Shown one piece after another: positions 16,645 through 25,645 of a DNA stretch of 64,000 bases. A program made the translations under genes and the position numbers. The notes beneath the pieces were generated by a model. The model worked only from the letters and a program-made list of their open reading frames with translations, did no database searches and had not been told where the DNA came from. The stretch spans positions 62,001 to 126,000 of the forward strand of contig JAIQZQ010000005.1 in NCBI GenBank assembly GCA_021777105.1, in the 5' to 3' direction. Numbering within the stretch: the stretch's first letter is position 1; every line of letters begins with the position of its first letter. Source of the stretch: Candidatus Anammoxibacter sp. Its GTDB lineage: Bacteria; Planctomycetota; Brocadiia; Brocadiales; Anammoxibacteraceae.

Positions 16645-19119
16645 ATGGATAATCAGATAGGGATATATAGACGCAACATAACGCCGGCTAGACGTTTAAT
16701 TGAGACGACCGTGGGCAGGGAATTGATGTTGAATGATATAGAGGAAAAACTTGACCGCAACAAAAATAAAAAAGGCGGCCAGCACTACCTCTTTATAGGC
16801 CCTAGGGGCATTGGCAAGACGCATTTCCTTTCACTCATAGAGATCAGGGTAAAAGAGAATGCAGGTCTTAATAAAAACTATACGGTTATCAGATTCCCTG
16901 AAGAAAACAACCGCATCCTCTCTTTTGCCGATTTACTTCTTGGCGTTATCGAGATACTTGGCGATGTCGCCAAAGATGATAAATTGCAAACAATGTATGA
17001 CATGCTCTCGGTTAATGATAATGACACTGAAATTATCGACACAATCATACCATGTCTAAAGCAGCGCGGAAAAACAACGGGAAACACGTTGCTGATAATG
17101 ATTGAAAACATGGATGTAATGTTTACGCAGCAAATAAAGAACGAAAACGACATTCACGGGTTAAGAAAGTTTCTTATGGACTCGCCCTGCGCAACCCTTA
17201 TAGGCGCATCGCCGGTATATTTCCCTGGTTTGTACAATGACAAAAGCCCGCTTTACGATTTTTTTGATATCCAGACGCTGGACGAGATGGACGAGACGGA
17301 AACCATTGAGGTTATTAAAAAAAACCTTGAATATGAAAAACGCGCCGCGCTTTTGCAAGATTTTGATTCCCTGCGGCCAAAGATATTGTCCATCTACACA
17401 ATGACCGGAGGAAACCCAAGACTGATTATTATGCTGTATGAGCTGATTGCCAACGACAATATACTTGAAGTTAAAGCTCAATTCCAAAAATTGCTGGACC
17501 AAATATCCCCGTTTTATCAGGACAGGCTAAAAGACTTGCCCCCTCAGGAGCGCGCCCTGCTGGAAACTGTGGCCCTAATACGCGACGAACCAAAGACCCC
17601 GGCCAACATAGCCGCGCGAATGCGCAAACCTCAACAGCAAACATCCTCACTGTTAAAACGAATGACAAAATCCGGTTATCTGGCGACGTCAACCAATCCC
17701 GATGATAAAAGATCGCGTCTCTACACTATAAAAGAGGGCTTTTTTGACCTCTGGCTTGCCATGAGCGAGTCGCGGACATATCGAAAACGGTTCGATTACC
17801 TGATAGAGTTCTTTAAAACATATTACAAGCAACGCGACGAACGGGAAAAAAAGCGTTTTGATCTCTGGGAAAAAATAAATAAAGGAACTGATAAAACCGG
17901 TAAAAATGACAACTACCTTGAAGCTCTAGATTATTTAACGGAAGTAGGCGATGGATCAGAAAAAGGCCAAACAAAACTGGAGCTTGCAATTCATAAATTA
18001 AAGGATGGCGACAATATAAAAGCTAAGGAATTGGTAAAAGAGGCAAGCGCGGTTTCTCCAAAAACCGAAGCTTTTATCTGGATGACCGATCAGGCAAATC
18101 AATGGGCAAAGGCCGGCGGTAAATTTGACACTACAAAATGGCTTGATGAAATGGTCGAATACTGGCGCACATTGCGTTCAGGAGATCTTGAAAAAGCAAT
18201 AACAATCGCGCACAAACTTGGAAACGATTTTTCAGAACACGGATTGCATAAACTGCGCATAGAATTGCTTAGCGACACCATTAATCATACAAAAAATAAA
18301 GAGAAAATATATAAAATATATATGGAGATTGCTGACAGCCAGGAAATGGAGGGACAATATCTACCTTGCATTGACACTTTGCAAAAGGCGCTAAACATAT
18401 GCAACGAATTAAGAGATAAAAACAAAGCATGTTTGACTTTAAATAGTATTGGTAACGCTTATTATAGAGTAGATAAATATGAAGAGGCTTTGGATTATTC
18501 TGAAAAATCTTTAACAATCTCTGTAGAGAGCAAAGATAAACAAATTGAAGGTTCAGCTCTTAACAATATCAGCGCGATATACTTAGAAAAAGGCGACAAC
18601 GACAACGCTCTTAATTATCTTAAACAATCTCTTAAAATCAGTTGCGATATCGGTGATAAAAGAGGACAAGGCGTTACTCTTAACAATATTGGTGCGATAT
18701 ACATAGAAAAAGGCGACAACGACATTGCTCTTGATTATCTTAAACAATCTCTTAAAACTCGTTGTGATATCAATGATAAAAGAGGACAAATTCCACCATT
18801 ACATAATATAGCAATGATAGAAAATGAAAGAGGGAATTATAAAGAGATGTTTAAATTGGGAATAGATGCTTACAATATTGCAAAGGAGATCGGCGATGCC
18901 ATAGGCCTGTTTAAGGTTGGGAAAAACATTGGAGAAATATTGACGCGTGATGAAAAAACAAAGGAAATGGGAATAGAGATGTTGAAAACAGCGTTCCAAA
19001 TAGGCCAAAATGCGGGATTGCCCGGAACCGAGGAAATAAAAGAAACCTTGTTCAAATTTGGGAAAAAAGATGTTAAAAACAAAAATAAAATCCCAGTAGG
19101 TTCAAGTCTCCCGACTTGA
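16645..19119 (+). CDS. STAND-type ATPase with winged-helix and TPR repeats
   Basis: 824 residues. Walker A is GPRGIGKTH (~residues 52-60) and Walker B is LLIMIENMD (~152). A winged-helix segment resembling a MarR-type domain (ARMRKPQQQTSSLLKRMTKSGYL) lies near 330-370, and TPR units lie at about 570-760, including three similar copies around ALNNISAIYLEKGDNDNALNYLKQSLK. This layout (ATPase switch, winged helix, TPR sensor) is typical of STAND signalling and defence proteins; no effector domain is apparent. The C-terminus runs into a hairpin repeat, which supplies the final residues. It follows the frameshifted ATPase and probably shares its promoter. Confidence 0.8.
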   Translation: MDNQIGIYRRNITPARRLIETTVGRELMLNDIEEKLDRNKNKKGGQHYLFIGPRGIGKTHFLSLIEIRVKENAGLNKNYTVIRFPEENNRILSFADLLLGVIEILGDVAKDDKLQTMYDMLSVNDNDTEIIDTIIPCLKQRGKTTGNTLLIMIENMDVMFTQQIKNENDIHGLRKFLMDSPCATLIGASPVYFPGLYNDKSPLYDFFDIQTLDEMDETETIEVIKKNLEYEKRAALLQDFDSLRPKILSIYTMTGGNPRLIIMLYELIANDNILEVKAQFQKLLDQISPFYQDRLKDLPPQERALLETVALIRDEPKTPANIAARMRKPQQQTSSLLKRMTKSGYLATSTNPDDKRSRLYTIKEGFFDLWLAMSESRTYRKRFDYLIEFFKTYYKQRDEREKKRFDLWEKINKGTDKTGKNDNYLEALDYLTEVGDGSEKGQTKLELAIHKLKDGDNIKAKELVKEASAVSPKTEAFIWMTDQANQWAKAGGKFDTTKWLDEMVEYWRTLRSGDLEKAITIAHKLGNDFSEHGLHKLRIELLSDTINHTKNKEKIYKIYMEIADSQEMEGQYLPCIDTLQKALNICNELRDKNKACLTLNSIGNAYYRVDKYEEALDYSEKSLTISVESKDKQIEGSALNNISAIYLEKGDNDNALNYLKQSLKISCDIGDKRGQGVTLNNIGAIYIEKGDNDIALDYLKQSLKTRCDINDKRGQIPPLHNIAMIENERGNYKEMFKLGIDAYNIAKEIGDAIGLFKVGKNIGEILTRDEKTKEMGIEMLKTAFQIGQNAGLPGTEEIKETLFKFGKKDVKNKNKIPVGSSLPT

Positions 19120-19137
19120 ACTTGCTGCGGTTAGAAC
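19097..19137. terminator. Hairpin between convergent genes
   Basis: GGTTCAAGTC-TCCC-GACTTGAAC forms a strong stem, with GGTTC...GAACC around it, overlapping the 3' end of the ATPase gene and lying between it and a convergent HTH gene. A partial copy of GTTCAAGTCTCC lies near 19858. Confidence 0.5.
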
Positions 19138-19145
19138 CACATAAA

Positions 19146-19457
19146 CTACACTCCAATCTCCTTGCCGCTTCGTTTAAACCGTTTAAGCTCTTCAACATCA
19201 AAAACAATATTACGTCCAATACGGCCGGCCTTTAATTTTTTTGCCGTTACCCATCTTCTAATCGTAATTTCAGCGACTTCAAGATATTCAGAAGCCTCTT
19301 TAACTGAAAAAGGCGATTTATTTATATCATCAAACACTTCATCGTGTTGATGGAACTCTTTTTCAAATCCTTGCCTTGCAATAACGGCAAATAGTTTTTC
19401 TCTTTCGCGAACCGGCATATCAACAATTTTTTTGTACATTATCTCCGCAGTGACCAT
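19146..19457 (-). CDS. Excisionase/MerR-like helix-turn-helix DNA-binding protein
   Basis: A 103-residue protein whose second half, SVKEASEYLEVAEITIRRWVTAKKLKAGRIGRNIVFDVEEL, is a typical excisionase-type (HTH_17) domain: helix-turn-helix, a beta wing with GRNIVF, and a final helix. The first half is helical and unassigned. It converges on the ATPase operon and could bind the palindromes at 15140-15244, but that is speculation from position. Confidence 0.75.
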   Translation of the reverse strand: MVTAEIMYKKIVDMPVREREKLFAVIARQGFEKEFHQHDEVFDDINKSPFSVKEASEYLEVAEITIRRWVTAKKLKAGRIGRNIVFDVEELKRFKRSGKEIGV

Positions 19458-20272
19458 TTAAAGTGTCTCCTTATAATATTTTTTTGTTTTTCATAAAATT
19501 TTTCATGTGGCTCGGCCATATAAAAAATAATATTATTTTTTTTCGAAAATATAGGCAATCAGGTATTGTTGTCTGTTAAAAATGAATTTGCGCTCCTTAA
19601 ATAATGAAAGATCCCTTTTTTTTGTCGCCAATATCAGGGTTATTGGCAATGTTGTCAACTTCATCTTCAATAACAAGCTGAAAGGCTCTCTTTTGTTTTT
19701 TTTACAAACTTTCTAAATGACTATTTATAAAGCATGGGCTTTATGTGTTAAATGATAATTTATGTTATTATCTTTATCAACATAAACAAATCCTCATTTG
19801 CAGGTTAGAGACGCTCCCTTTATTATTTAACAGGTTGCAAACAGCCGCCCCTTGGTAAGTTCAAGTCTCCAAGCTAGCCCCCCCGCATAAGTAATCTGTG
19901 TAATCGGTGAAATCTGTGGTTTGTTTTGTCTTTTTGCTTTTAAATTTGTGAAGATTTGCGAAGATATGTGGTTAATCCGCTTTTGCCTGTTGCATTTTTT
20001 TGCTTTAAATCCGCTTTTATCCTGTTATCCTCTCTTTATTGCATTTGCTTTTATCTGTGTAATCGGTGAAACCTGTGGTTTCTTTTTGTCTTTTTGCTCT
20101 TAAATTTGTGCAGATTAGTGTATATTTGTGGTTAATCTGTTTTATCCTGTCTTAATTGCATTTGCTTTAATCTGTGTAATCAGTGAAATCTGTGGTTTCT
20201 TTTATCTTCTTTACTTCGCTTTTTTCAACTGGCCGTGGTTTGGCTCTAACAATTTATTAAAAAACACTATCT
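19458..20272. other. Intergenic region, repeat-rich
   Basis: It contains AT-rich sequence upstream of the HTH gene and, from 19890, an inverted cluster of the ACCACAGATT-type repeat. No gene is supported; a 60-codon frame at 19921 is repeat sequence. Confidence 0.6.
19890..20203 (-). repeat. ACCACAGATTTCAC-type repeat cluster, copy 2 (inverted)
   Basis: GTAATCTGTGTAATCGGTGA then AATCTGTGG occurs three times with variants, interspersed with TTTGTG-AGATT-G...TGTGGTTAATC. It is the inverse of the cluster at 14467. Confidence 0.7.
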
Positions 20273-20971
20273 ATGTTTGGATTAACTTCAGGAGAATATG
20301 AAGCCGTCTTTCTTTCAGTGAAGGTGGCGTTGACTGCCGTGGCGTTTAGCGTTCCGCTGGGTATCGGGGCTGGGTGGGTATTGTCAAAAAGCAGGATGCC
20401 GGGCAAGATATGGCTTGAGAACCTGATCAATATTCCCCTGGTTTTGCCTCCGGTAGTAACGGGTTATTTCCTTTTGGTCGTGTTTGGCCGCAACGGATTT
20501 ATCGGGCAATATCTTTATGACTGGTTCGGGTTTTCAATCGCCTTTACATGGAAAGGGGCGGTTGTGGCTTCAGGGGTGGTGGCTTTCCCGCTTATGGCGC
20601 AGACAATAAGGGTGGCTATGGAAGGGGCGGACTCCCGGCTTGAGCGCGCGGCGCAACTGCTTAGGGCAAGCCCGTTAAGGGTGTTTCTTACAATAACATT
20701 GCCTCTTTCGTACCGTGGGATTATCGCGGGTTCGGTGTTGGCCTTTGCCCGGGCGTTTGGGGAGTTTGGCGCCACAATTATGCTTGCGGGAAACATTCCG
20801 GGCAAGACGCAAACCATGCCCCTTGCTATTTTCAGCTTTTATAATCAGGTTGACGGCGAAGGGCCGGCTATGAGGCTGGTTGTTATTTCCATTGTTATCT
20901 GCTATTTGAGTTTGATCGGCACGTGTTGGATTGGAAGGTCGTGGAGGGGGAGAAGGAAAAGCGGTGACTAA
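20273..20971 (+). CDS. modB: Molybdate ABC transporter permease
   Basis: A 232-residue inner-membrane permease with about five to six membrane spans. LPPVVTGYFLLVVFGRNGFIG is the ModB-typical segment, and ERAAQLLRASPLRVFLTITL then PLSYRGIIAG is the EAA loop that contacts the ATPase. Length and motifs agree with ModB rather than CysT or CysW. No modA or modC is adjacent, so partners must lie elsewhere or be lost. The last codons and stop (GGTGACTAA) are part of the AGTGA-CTAAAG inverted-repeat element that begins at 20964. Confidence 0.88.
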   Translation: MFGLTSGEYEAVFLSVKVALTAVAFSVPLGIGAGWVLSKSRMPGKIWLENLINIPLVLPPVVTGYFLLVVFGRNGFIGQYLYDWFGFSIAFTWKGAVVASGVVAFPLMAQTIRVAMEGADSRLERAAQLLRASPLRVFLTITLPLSYRGIIAGSVLAFARAFGEFGATIMLAGNIPGKTQTMPLAIFSFYNQVDGEGPAMRLVVISIVICYLSLIGTCWIGRSWRGRRKSGD

Positions 20972-21111
20972 AGTGATCTAAAGTTAAAAGTGAGCTAAAG
21001 TTTTGGTAAAAATCATAGATTTTTGGTTTTTTAATAAATTAAACATTCAAAAATTGAAAATTTTTACATGAACTTTAGATCACTTTAGTTCACTTTATAC
21101 TTTAGTCACTT
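20964..21111. repeat. AGTGA-CTAAAG inverted-repeat element, copy 1
   Basis: The left arm starts GTGACTAAAGTGATCTAAAG and contains a second GTGAGCTAAAG unit. The right arm ends with CACTTTATACTTTAGTCAC and contains CTTTAGATCACTTTAGTTCAC, so the arms mirror each other around an AT-rich centre. Related copies lie at 57432-57664 and, one arm only, at 60825-60890. Confidence 0.8.
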
Positions 21112-21187
21112 AAACATTGCCGGAGCTCGAAAAATACAGGTATTATTTCTAAGAACAGTTTGAACTTACAAAAAGGATATCAACAAT

Positions 21188-21877
21188 ATGAAAGCGATAC
21201 AAATTATATTAACAATCATGTTTTGCGCGGTTTTTGGTTTTGCTTTGCAATCGTTTGTGATGGCTGAGGTGGTAAATAAAACTGAAACGAATCAGGCGGA
21301 TGATGATAAGTTAAGCGATACGGAAAAGGCTAAACTGTTGGAGATTGCGCGTAAAACATTGGTGAGCCTTTTTGAGAAGGATGGGAAGGGCGCGCCAGGC
21401 GAGGCGGATATAAATTTCTCTGATAAGTTTAGGGTTAAACGGGGGGCTTTTGTTACCTTAAAAATAGGGGGGAATCTGCGTGGTTGCATCGGCTACATCT
21501 TCCCGCGCGAACCGCTGGTCAGGACTATTATAAACAATACTACAAACTCGGCGCTTCATGACAGACGGTTTCGTCCCGTGCAAAAAAGTGAAATTAAGGA
21601 TATTGATATTGAGATTTCCGCGCTATCGCAAATTAAGGAGATTGCCGGTTACGAGGAGTTTGAAAACGGCAAGCATGGCATAATTATACGAAAGGGCATG
21701 GCTTCTGCCGTGTTCCTGCCGCAGGTTGCGGTTGAGCAAAATTGGAAACGCGAAGAAACTTTAAGTCATCTCTGCGCCAAAGCAGGATTGAAACAAGACG
21801 AATGGAAAAGGGAAGGGATGAAGTTTTCAGTGTTTACGGCGGAGGTGTTTGGGGAGAAAGAGCATAGCGCGGAGTAG
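21188..21877 (+). CDS. AMMECR1-domain protein (AmmeMemoRadiSam system protein A-like) with signal peptide
   Basis: 229 residues. The N-terminal ~28 residues form a signal peptide (QIILTIMFCAVFGFALQSFVMA). The rest is an AMMECR1 domain: RVKRGAFVTLKIGGNLRGCIGY carries the invariant LRGCIG, then NSALHDRRFRPV, and IEISALSQIKEI, as in family members. Bacterial homologues usually sit beside Memo and radical-SAM genes and are cytosolic; here neither partner is present and the protein seems exported. The molecular function of the domain is unknown. Confidence 0.82.
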   Translation: MKAIQIILTIMFCAVFGFALQSFVMAEVVNKTETNQADDDKLSDTEKAKLLEIARKTLVSLFEKDGKGAPGEADINFSDKFRVKRGAFVTLKIGGNLRGCIGYIFPREPLVRTIINNTTNSALHDRRFRPVQKSEIKDIDIEISALSQIKEIAGYEEFENGKHGIIIRKGMASAVFLPQVAVEQNWKREETLSHLCAKAGLKQDEWKREGMKFSVFTAEVFGEKEHSAE

Positions 21878-22186
21878 CGTGGAGAGCGTGGCGCAGAGAG
21901 CATAGCGCGTATCATCATTACTCTGCATAAACTTAGATCAAAAGCATGGAACGCGGATAAAAGCTGGAAAACAGTTAACCGTTTACCGCTCGTTCCAATG
22001 ATCTTCGTTGGAATGTTTTGATTGACGCTCTGCGTCAAGTAACTGGACGCATGAGCGTCCAAAATGCATTTCAAATATTTGTCAACAGTCAACTGCTTTG
22101 TCCTTTGCTATTTGCCCTTCGCTTTTCTTTCGGAATTCGAAATTTGTTATTCGCCATTCATGATTCGTTTTTGATTCTACTTTTCG
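21878..22186. other. Intergenic hairpin repeats
   Basis: It contains the GTTCCAA triple-hairpin repeat (21988-22061) and low-complexity GGAGAGCGTGGCGCAGAG sequence. No gene is supported. Confidence 0.6.
21988..22061. repeat. GTTCCAA / TTGACGC / GGACGC triple-hairpin repeat, copy 1
   Basis: GCTCGTTCCAATG...CGTTGGAA, then TTGACGCTCTGCGTCAA, then GGACGCATGAGCGTCC: three consecutive stem-loops. The same order appears at 58215-58290. Confidence 0.75.
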
Positions 22187-23812
22187 CTACCCCATATCCT
22201 CCATTTTCTTCTTGCATCTCTCCGCATCCGCATCCAGCCCGATCTCTCTATAAATGCTCACCGCCTCACCAAAGGCGTTTTTTGCTTCCTTTTGCATATT
22301 TGAGACTTTTTTAAGATTATACGCCAACCCTTCCGCACAGTTTGCTATAGAATATTTATCGTTTATCTTCTCATACAATAGCCTTGCCTTTTTAAACTCT
22401 TTTATGCCCGGTTCGACATTTCCATATCTAAAAGCTATGTATCCAAAACCTCTATTGCAATTTGCTACTCCTGCAATATTGCCTACCTTACGGTACAAAA
22501 GTCTTGCCTTTTTAAAAGCCTCCAGCGCTTCCCTATTTTTCGATTCTATGAAAAATAGATCGCCCAGATTTTTAATGCAGTTTGCTTCTCCTATAAGAGA
22601 GCCGACCTTGCGGAACAAAGGTATTGCCTTTTCAAAAGCATCCAGTGCTTCAGTGTTTTTCGATTCTCTGAAAAATATGTCGCCTAGACTTCTTACGCAG
22701 TTTGCTTCGCCTAAAAGATCGCCAACCTTGCGGTACAAGGGCTTTGCCTTTTCAAAAGCCTTACGAGCTTCGTTGTTTTTCGATTCTCTGAAAAATATAT
22801 CTCCCAGACTGAAAATGCAGTTTGCCTCTCCTAAAAGATCGCCTACCTTGTGGAATAAAGAAATTGCTTTTTCAAAAGCCTTACGAGCTTCATTGTTTTT
22901 CGATTCTCTGAAAAATATATCTCCCAGACTGAAAATGCAGTTTGCCTCTCCTAAAAGATCGCTCTCTTTTTTGTACAGCGTCAATGCATTTTTAAAAGCA
23001 TCTTTAGCCTCATTGTATTTAAATTCTCTGTGCAATATGTCTCCATGCATGTGAACGGAGTTTGCTTCGCCTAAAAGATCACCAACATTTTTGTAAATCT
23101 CTTCTGCTATTATTAGCTCGTTTTTCGCTTCAACGTATTTTGTCAGATCAATAAATAAACCTGTTTTTGCAAGGTGAGCGGCGGCAATCTTTTTTTTCAA
23201 AGTTATGGTTTTTGGCTCTATCTTTTCTGCTTTTTTAATTTTATCTTCTAACTCTTTAATTTTAGTAAGCGTTTTCTGATAAAAATCGCTCTGAAAATCA
23301 GGGGCGTGAAATTCGGGCGTGAATTCTCGGTCAGGATAGAAAGGGTAAAAATAGAAGCAGGCTCCTCTCCACGACCAGAAATCTGGGGCAAAACTCATAA
23401 ACCTAGCTTCGTCGCCGGGCTGGAGCCAGAAGATGATGGGGGAGGTGAGGAAATCAGGGAGTGAATTTCTTCTGAGGTTGAGATTGCCAAGGGCGATTAA
23501 GTTCTTTTCAGGGTTGTTGATAAGAGGGTGGAGATTGTTTACAAAGATGGGCCTGCCTCGTTCAAGGCCGGCTGCGGTTTGCTCAAGGAAAAGGAAGATG
23601 TCGTCATCGTCCTTTTCCATTGTTGTTGAGGCGATGTTGAAACGTTGTTCAAGCCTTCTCTTTATTTCCAGCTCTATTGCAACGTCCGCGCAAAACACAA
23701 ACGATAAGCTGAATTCCGTTGAGCGTTCAAACAGGCGTGCCAGGGCATTGAACTCTTCCTGGTTCTCATTGCCGAGGATAATGGGCTTGTTAATATCCGG
23801 CGGGTTTGTCAT
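22187..23812 (-). CDS. TPR-repeat protein with conserved N-terminal effector/adaptor-like domain
   Basis: 541 residues. Residues ~1-150 form a domain seen before TPR arrays in many predicted conflict proteins, with LNLRRNSLPDFL, SPIIFWLQPGDEARF and APDFWSWRGACF. A helical linker follows, then about eight 40-residue TPR units of the form GDLLGEANC-SLGDIFFRESKN-EA-KAFEKA. Several units are nearly identical at DNA level (120-bp period), which implies recent slippage or gene conversion. It lies 115 bp downstream of the ATPase gene on the same strand, so the pair probably acts together, with the TPR part as sensor. The N-terminal domain lacks a P-loop. Confidence 0.75.
   Translation of the reverse strand: MTNPPDINKPIILGNENQEEFNALARLFERSTEFSLSFVFCADVAIELEIKRRLEQRFNIASTTMEKDDDDIFLFLEQTAAGLERGRPIFVNNLHPLINNPEKNLIALGNLNLRRNSLPDFLTSPIIFWLQPGDEARFMSFAPDFWSWRGACFYFYPFYPDREFTPEFHAPDFQSDFYQKTLTKIKELEDKIKKAEKIEPKTITLKKKIAAAHLAKTGLFIDLTKYVEAKNELIIAEEIYKNVGDLLGEANSVHMHGDILHREFKYNEAKDAFKNALTLYKKESDLLGEANCIFSLGDIFFRESKNNEARKAFEKAISLFHKVGDLLGEANCIFSLGDIFFRESKNNEARKAFEKAKPLYRKVGDLLGEANCVRSLGDIFFRESKNTEALDAFEKAIPLFRKVGSLIGEANCIKNLGDLFFIESKNREALEAFKKARLLYRKVGNIAGVANCNRGFGYIAFRYGNVEPGIKEFKKARLLYEKINDKYSIANCAEGLAYNLKKVSNMQKEAKNAFGEAVSIYREIGLDADAERCKKKMEDMG
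22560..23100 (-). repeat. Near-identical 120-bp tandem repeats inside the TPR gene
   Basis: The segment CGATTCTCTGAAAAATAT-TC-CC-AGACT recurs every 120 bp (around 22660, 22780, 22900), with neighbouring units more diverged. These encode TPR units and are not a CRISPR array. Confidence 0.8.
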
Positions 23813-23927
23813 GCCGTCCTGCTCCTTATATTATTCACAATATTAAAATGGCATGGATGATGAACTGATTAATTGCTTTTCAATGTAAAATCCAGAATTT
23901 AAAATTTAAAATTGCGGTTATGCCGCG

Positions 23928-25202
23928 CTACGGTTTCAGGGCATCTTTAAATACCTGTGTTTCAAGAATAATTGGGTGGATGTCATACCACTGATCACCT
24001 TTGCAGTAATACTCAAGCACGTATAGTTCCTGCAAAGCGTCTTTTTTTATGGCGGAATCAACAGTGTTTTCAAACTGCTTGTTTTTTTTCACATATTTCA
24101 AGGTTTCAATAAAACCGCCGATAATCCTGTTGTAACTGTTTGATATCTCTTTGATTGCGCGCGAAGTCTCTTTCATTGTAATAGGGGCTTTGTCGCAATA
24201 GAGTGACGCCGAACGGGCGATGCGTAGCAGGTCGCGAACCGCTCCGCCGCTTTTGCGGCAGATTTCCATAACCGTGTCATTATTGTCAAACATGCTATCA
24301 AGGTTAATCCTTTTGCCGAGTATTTCGGCCAGGCCGCTAAGACCCGGCTCATACTCTTCGTTGTTTTCCCTGTCCAACACCTTGATCATGGGAATTGCAG
24401 TGGGTTCGCCGTCGTAAAGGCTGCCAAGCCTTGATGCGCTTTCGGATAGATGGCAGAGTGGGAGTGGCACGGTAAGCAGCAGGTGGATATCGAGATCGGT
24501 TAACAGGGACGCTCTGTCTACAAATATCGCTTCATGATTGGTTTTTCCGGTTTTATCTAATACAACCGGTATAATCTTTTCAAGGTTGTCGATTATAAAA
24601 ACAAGGTCTTCGTACCCTTGTTTTTTTATATTCTCCCTTAACTCAACAATCACTTCATTTATGCGCTTGACTATTTGCGCAAGATAGTTGCCAAACGCTT
24701 TGCGCAGGTCGCTTCTATTGTCGCCGCCTGATTTAATGGACATAACACCCACATTAAAAGTGAATTCAGATTTCGTAATCACTTCTCGTATCTCGTCCAT
24801 CATTTTTTTCCACGAATTGAAAGATAAAACCTGCCACTTATCATCAAGCGATTCCAGTTGACGGCCAAGGGCGAGCAGTATATCCGTGAAATCCACATTG
24901 CTTAGATCAAGCTCCTTGTATGCGTCAAGAAACAATGTTTTAAACTTGCGGCCATTCTTTTCCGTCTCAAGTTCAGCCTGTAAACGAAGTATCTCCGTGC
25001 TTTTGCCGCATCCTGCGTGGCCGGTAATAAGTTGGTGCGTGGTGGTTGATGATGTGCGTATCATTCGTTCGACCCTGTTTAAAGCTCCTCCGCCGCGAAC
25101 TTTTTTGCAATCAACGTAGTAGTGGTTAGGGTCATTGGCCTCAAGTGCAAGTCTTGGGTTGCATGCGTTAAGTATATCTTCAATTTTATTTGCGGTAGCC
25201 AT
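23928..25202 (-). CDS. P-loop AAA/STAND-like ATPase paired with the TPR protein
   Basis: 424 residues. Walker A is TGHAGCGKSTEIL (~residue 60), Walker B LVFIIDNLEKIIP (~215), and a winged-helix-like C-terminus ends in a segment (LYVLEYYCKGDQWYDIHPII) that resembles the common lid of this ATPase clade. It is the first gene of a two-gene operon with the TPR protein at 22187-23812. Similar ATPase plus TPR pairs occur in bacterial conflict loci. The pair lacks an identifiable toxic effector, so an antiviral role is inference. Confidence 0.75.
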   Translation of the reverse strand: MATANKIEDILNACNPRLALEANDPNHYYVDCKKVRGGGALNRVERMIRTSSTTTHQLITGHAGCGKSTEILRLQAELETEKNGRKFKTLFLDAYKELDLSNVDFTDILLALGRQLESLDDKWQVLSFNSWKKMMDEIREVITKSEFTFNVGVMSIKSGGDNRSDLRKAFGNYLAQIVKRINEVIVELRENIKKQGYEDLVFIIDNLEKIIPVVLDKTGKTNHEAIFVDRASLLTDLDIHLLLTVPLPLCHLSESASRLGSLYDGEPTAIPMIKVLDRENNEEYEPGLSGLAEILGKRINLDSMFDNNDTVMEICRKSGGAVRDLLRIARSASLYCDKAPITMKETSRAIKEISNSYNRIIGGFIETLKYVKKNKQFENTVDSAIKKDALQELYVLEYYCKGDQWYDIHPIILETQVFKDALKP

Positions 25203-25211
25203 GATTTTTGA

Positions 25212-25243
25212 TTAATGGAAACACAGGCAAGGATGCCTGTGCT
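25212..25243. repeat. CACAGGC hairpin repeat, copy 2
   Basis: ACACAGGCAAGGATGCCTGT followed by GCTACTAT, corresponding to one half of the double hairpin at 54949-55010. It lies 10 bp before the start of the ATPase gene. Confidence 0.65.
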
Positions 25244-25304
25244 ACTATTTATTTAATATTTAATTTCTTAAATTTAGTTTGTGTCAGGTCAACTGCAAGG
25301 TTAA

Positions 25305-25360
25305 ACGAGGCGGAGCCTCTTAGGCCGGCGCATTACAAGGCGGGAGCCTTGTAACGAGTC
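25305..25360. repeat. GAGGC / TTACAAGGC double hairpin, copy 1
   Basis: GAGGCGGAGCCTC and TTACAAGGCGGGAGCCTTG plus TAAC form adjacent stems. The same pair in the same order lies at 54362-54410, and a partial copy near 55030. Confidence 0.7.
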
Positions 25361-25645
25361 CTTACGTTTAGTGTTAAAGTCAGTAGTTTAGCAAACTTAC
25401 GTTGTGATTGCAAATGTCCTTTAAGTGGAGATTGGAGCGAGATGGGGTTTGTGAAATGGAAGCTTCTTTTGATTAGCGCTCGAAACCGGTGCTTCTTGAA
25501 TTATTTCGTTTCAAAACATGGGTTTTGGAACGAGACGCGCGTGCTTTGCGCTCTGCGCTTCGCGCTTCCCTCTTTACTACGGTCATTAAAATCGGTATAA
25601 TCTGAGCTTATTTAAATTGGATAAATTTGTTTTTCAGGATAAGAA

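Larger units (their letters stand above)
25203..25645. other. Intergenic repeats
   Basis: It holds a CACAGGC hairpin (25212-25243), a GAGGC/TTACAAGGC double hairpin (25305-25360) and purine-rich GCGCTCTGCGCTTCGCGC sequence. No gene is supported. Confidence 0.6.

Noticed and set aside
22254-23054. Long open frame (266 codons) on the plus strand
   Set aside because: It is antisense to the TPR gene; its length follows from the repeat structure and codon bias.
22560-23100. Regular 120-bp repeats that resemble a CRISPR array
   Set aside because: The period matches 40-residue TPR units in an intact reading frame, and repeats are not separated by unique spacers.
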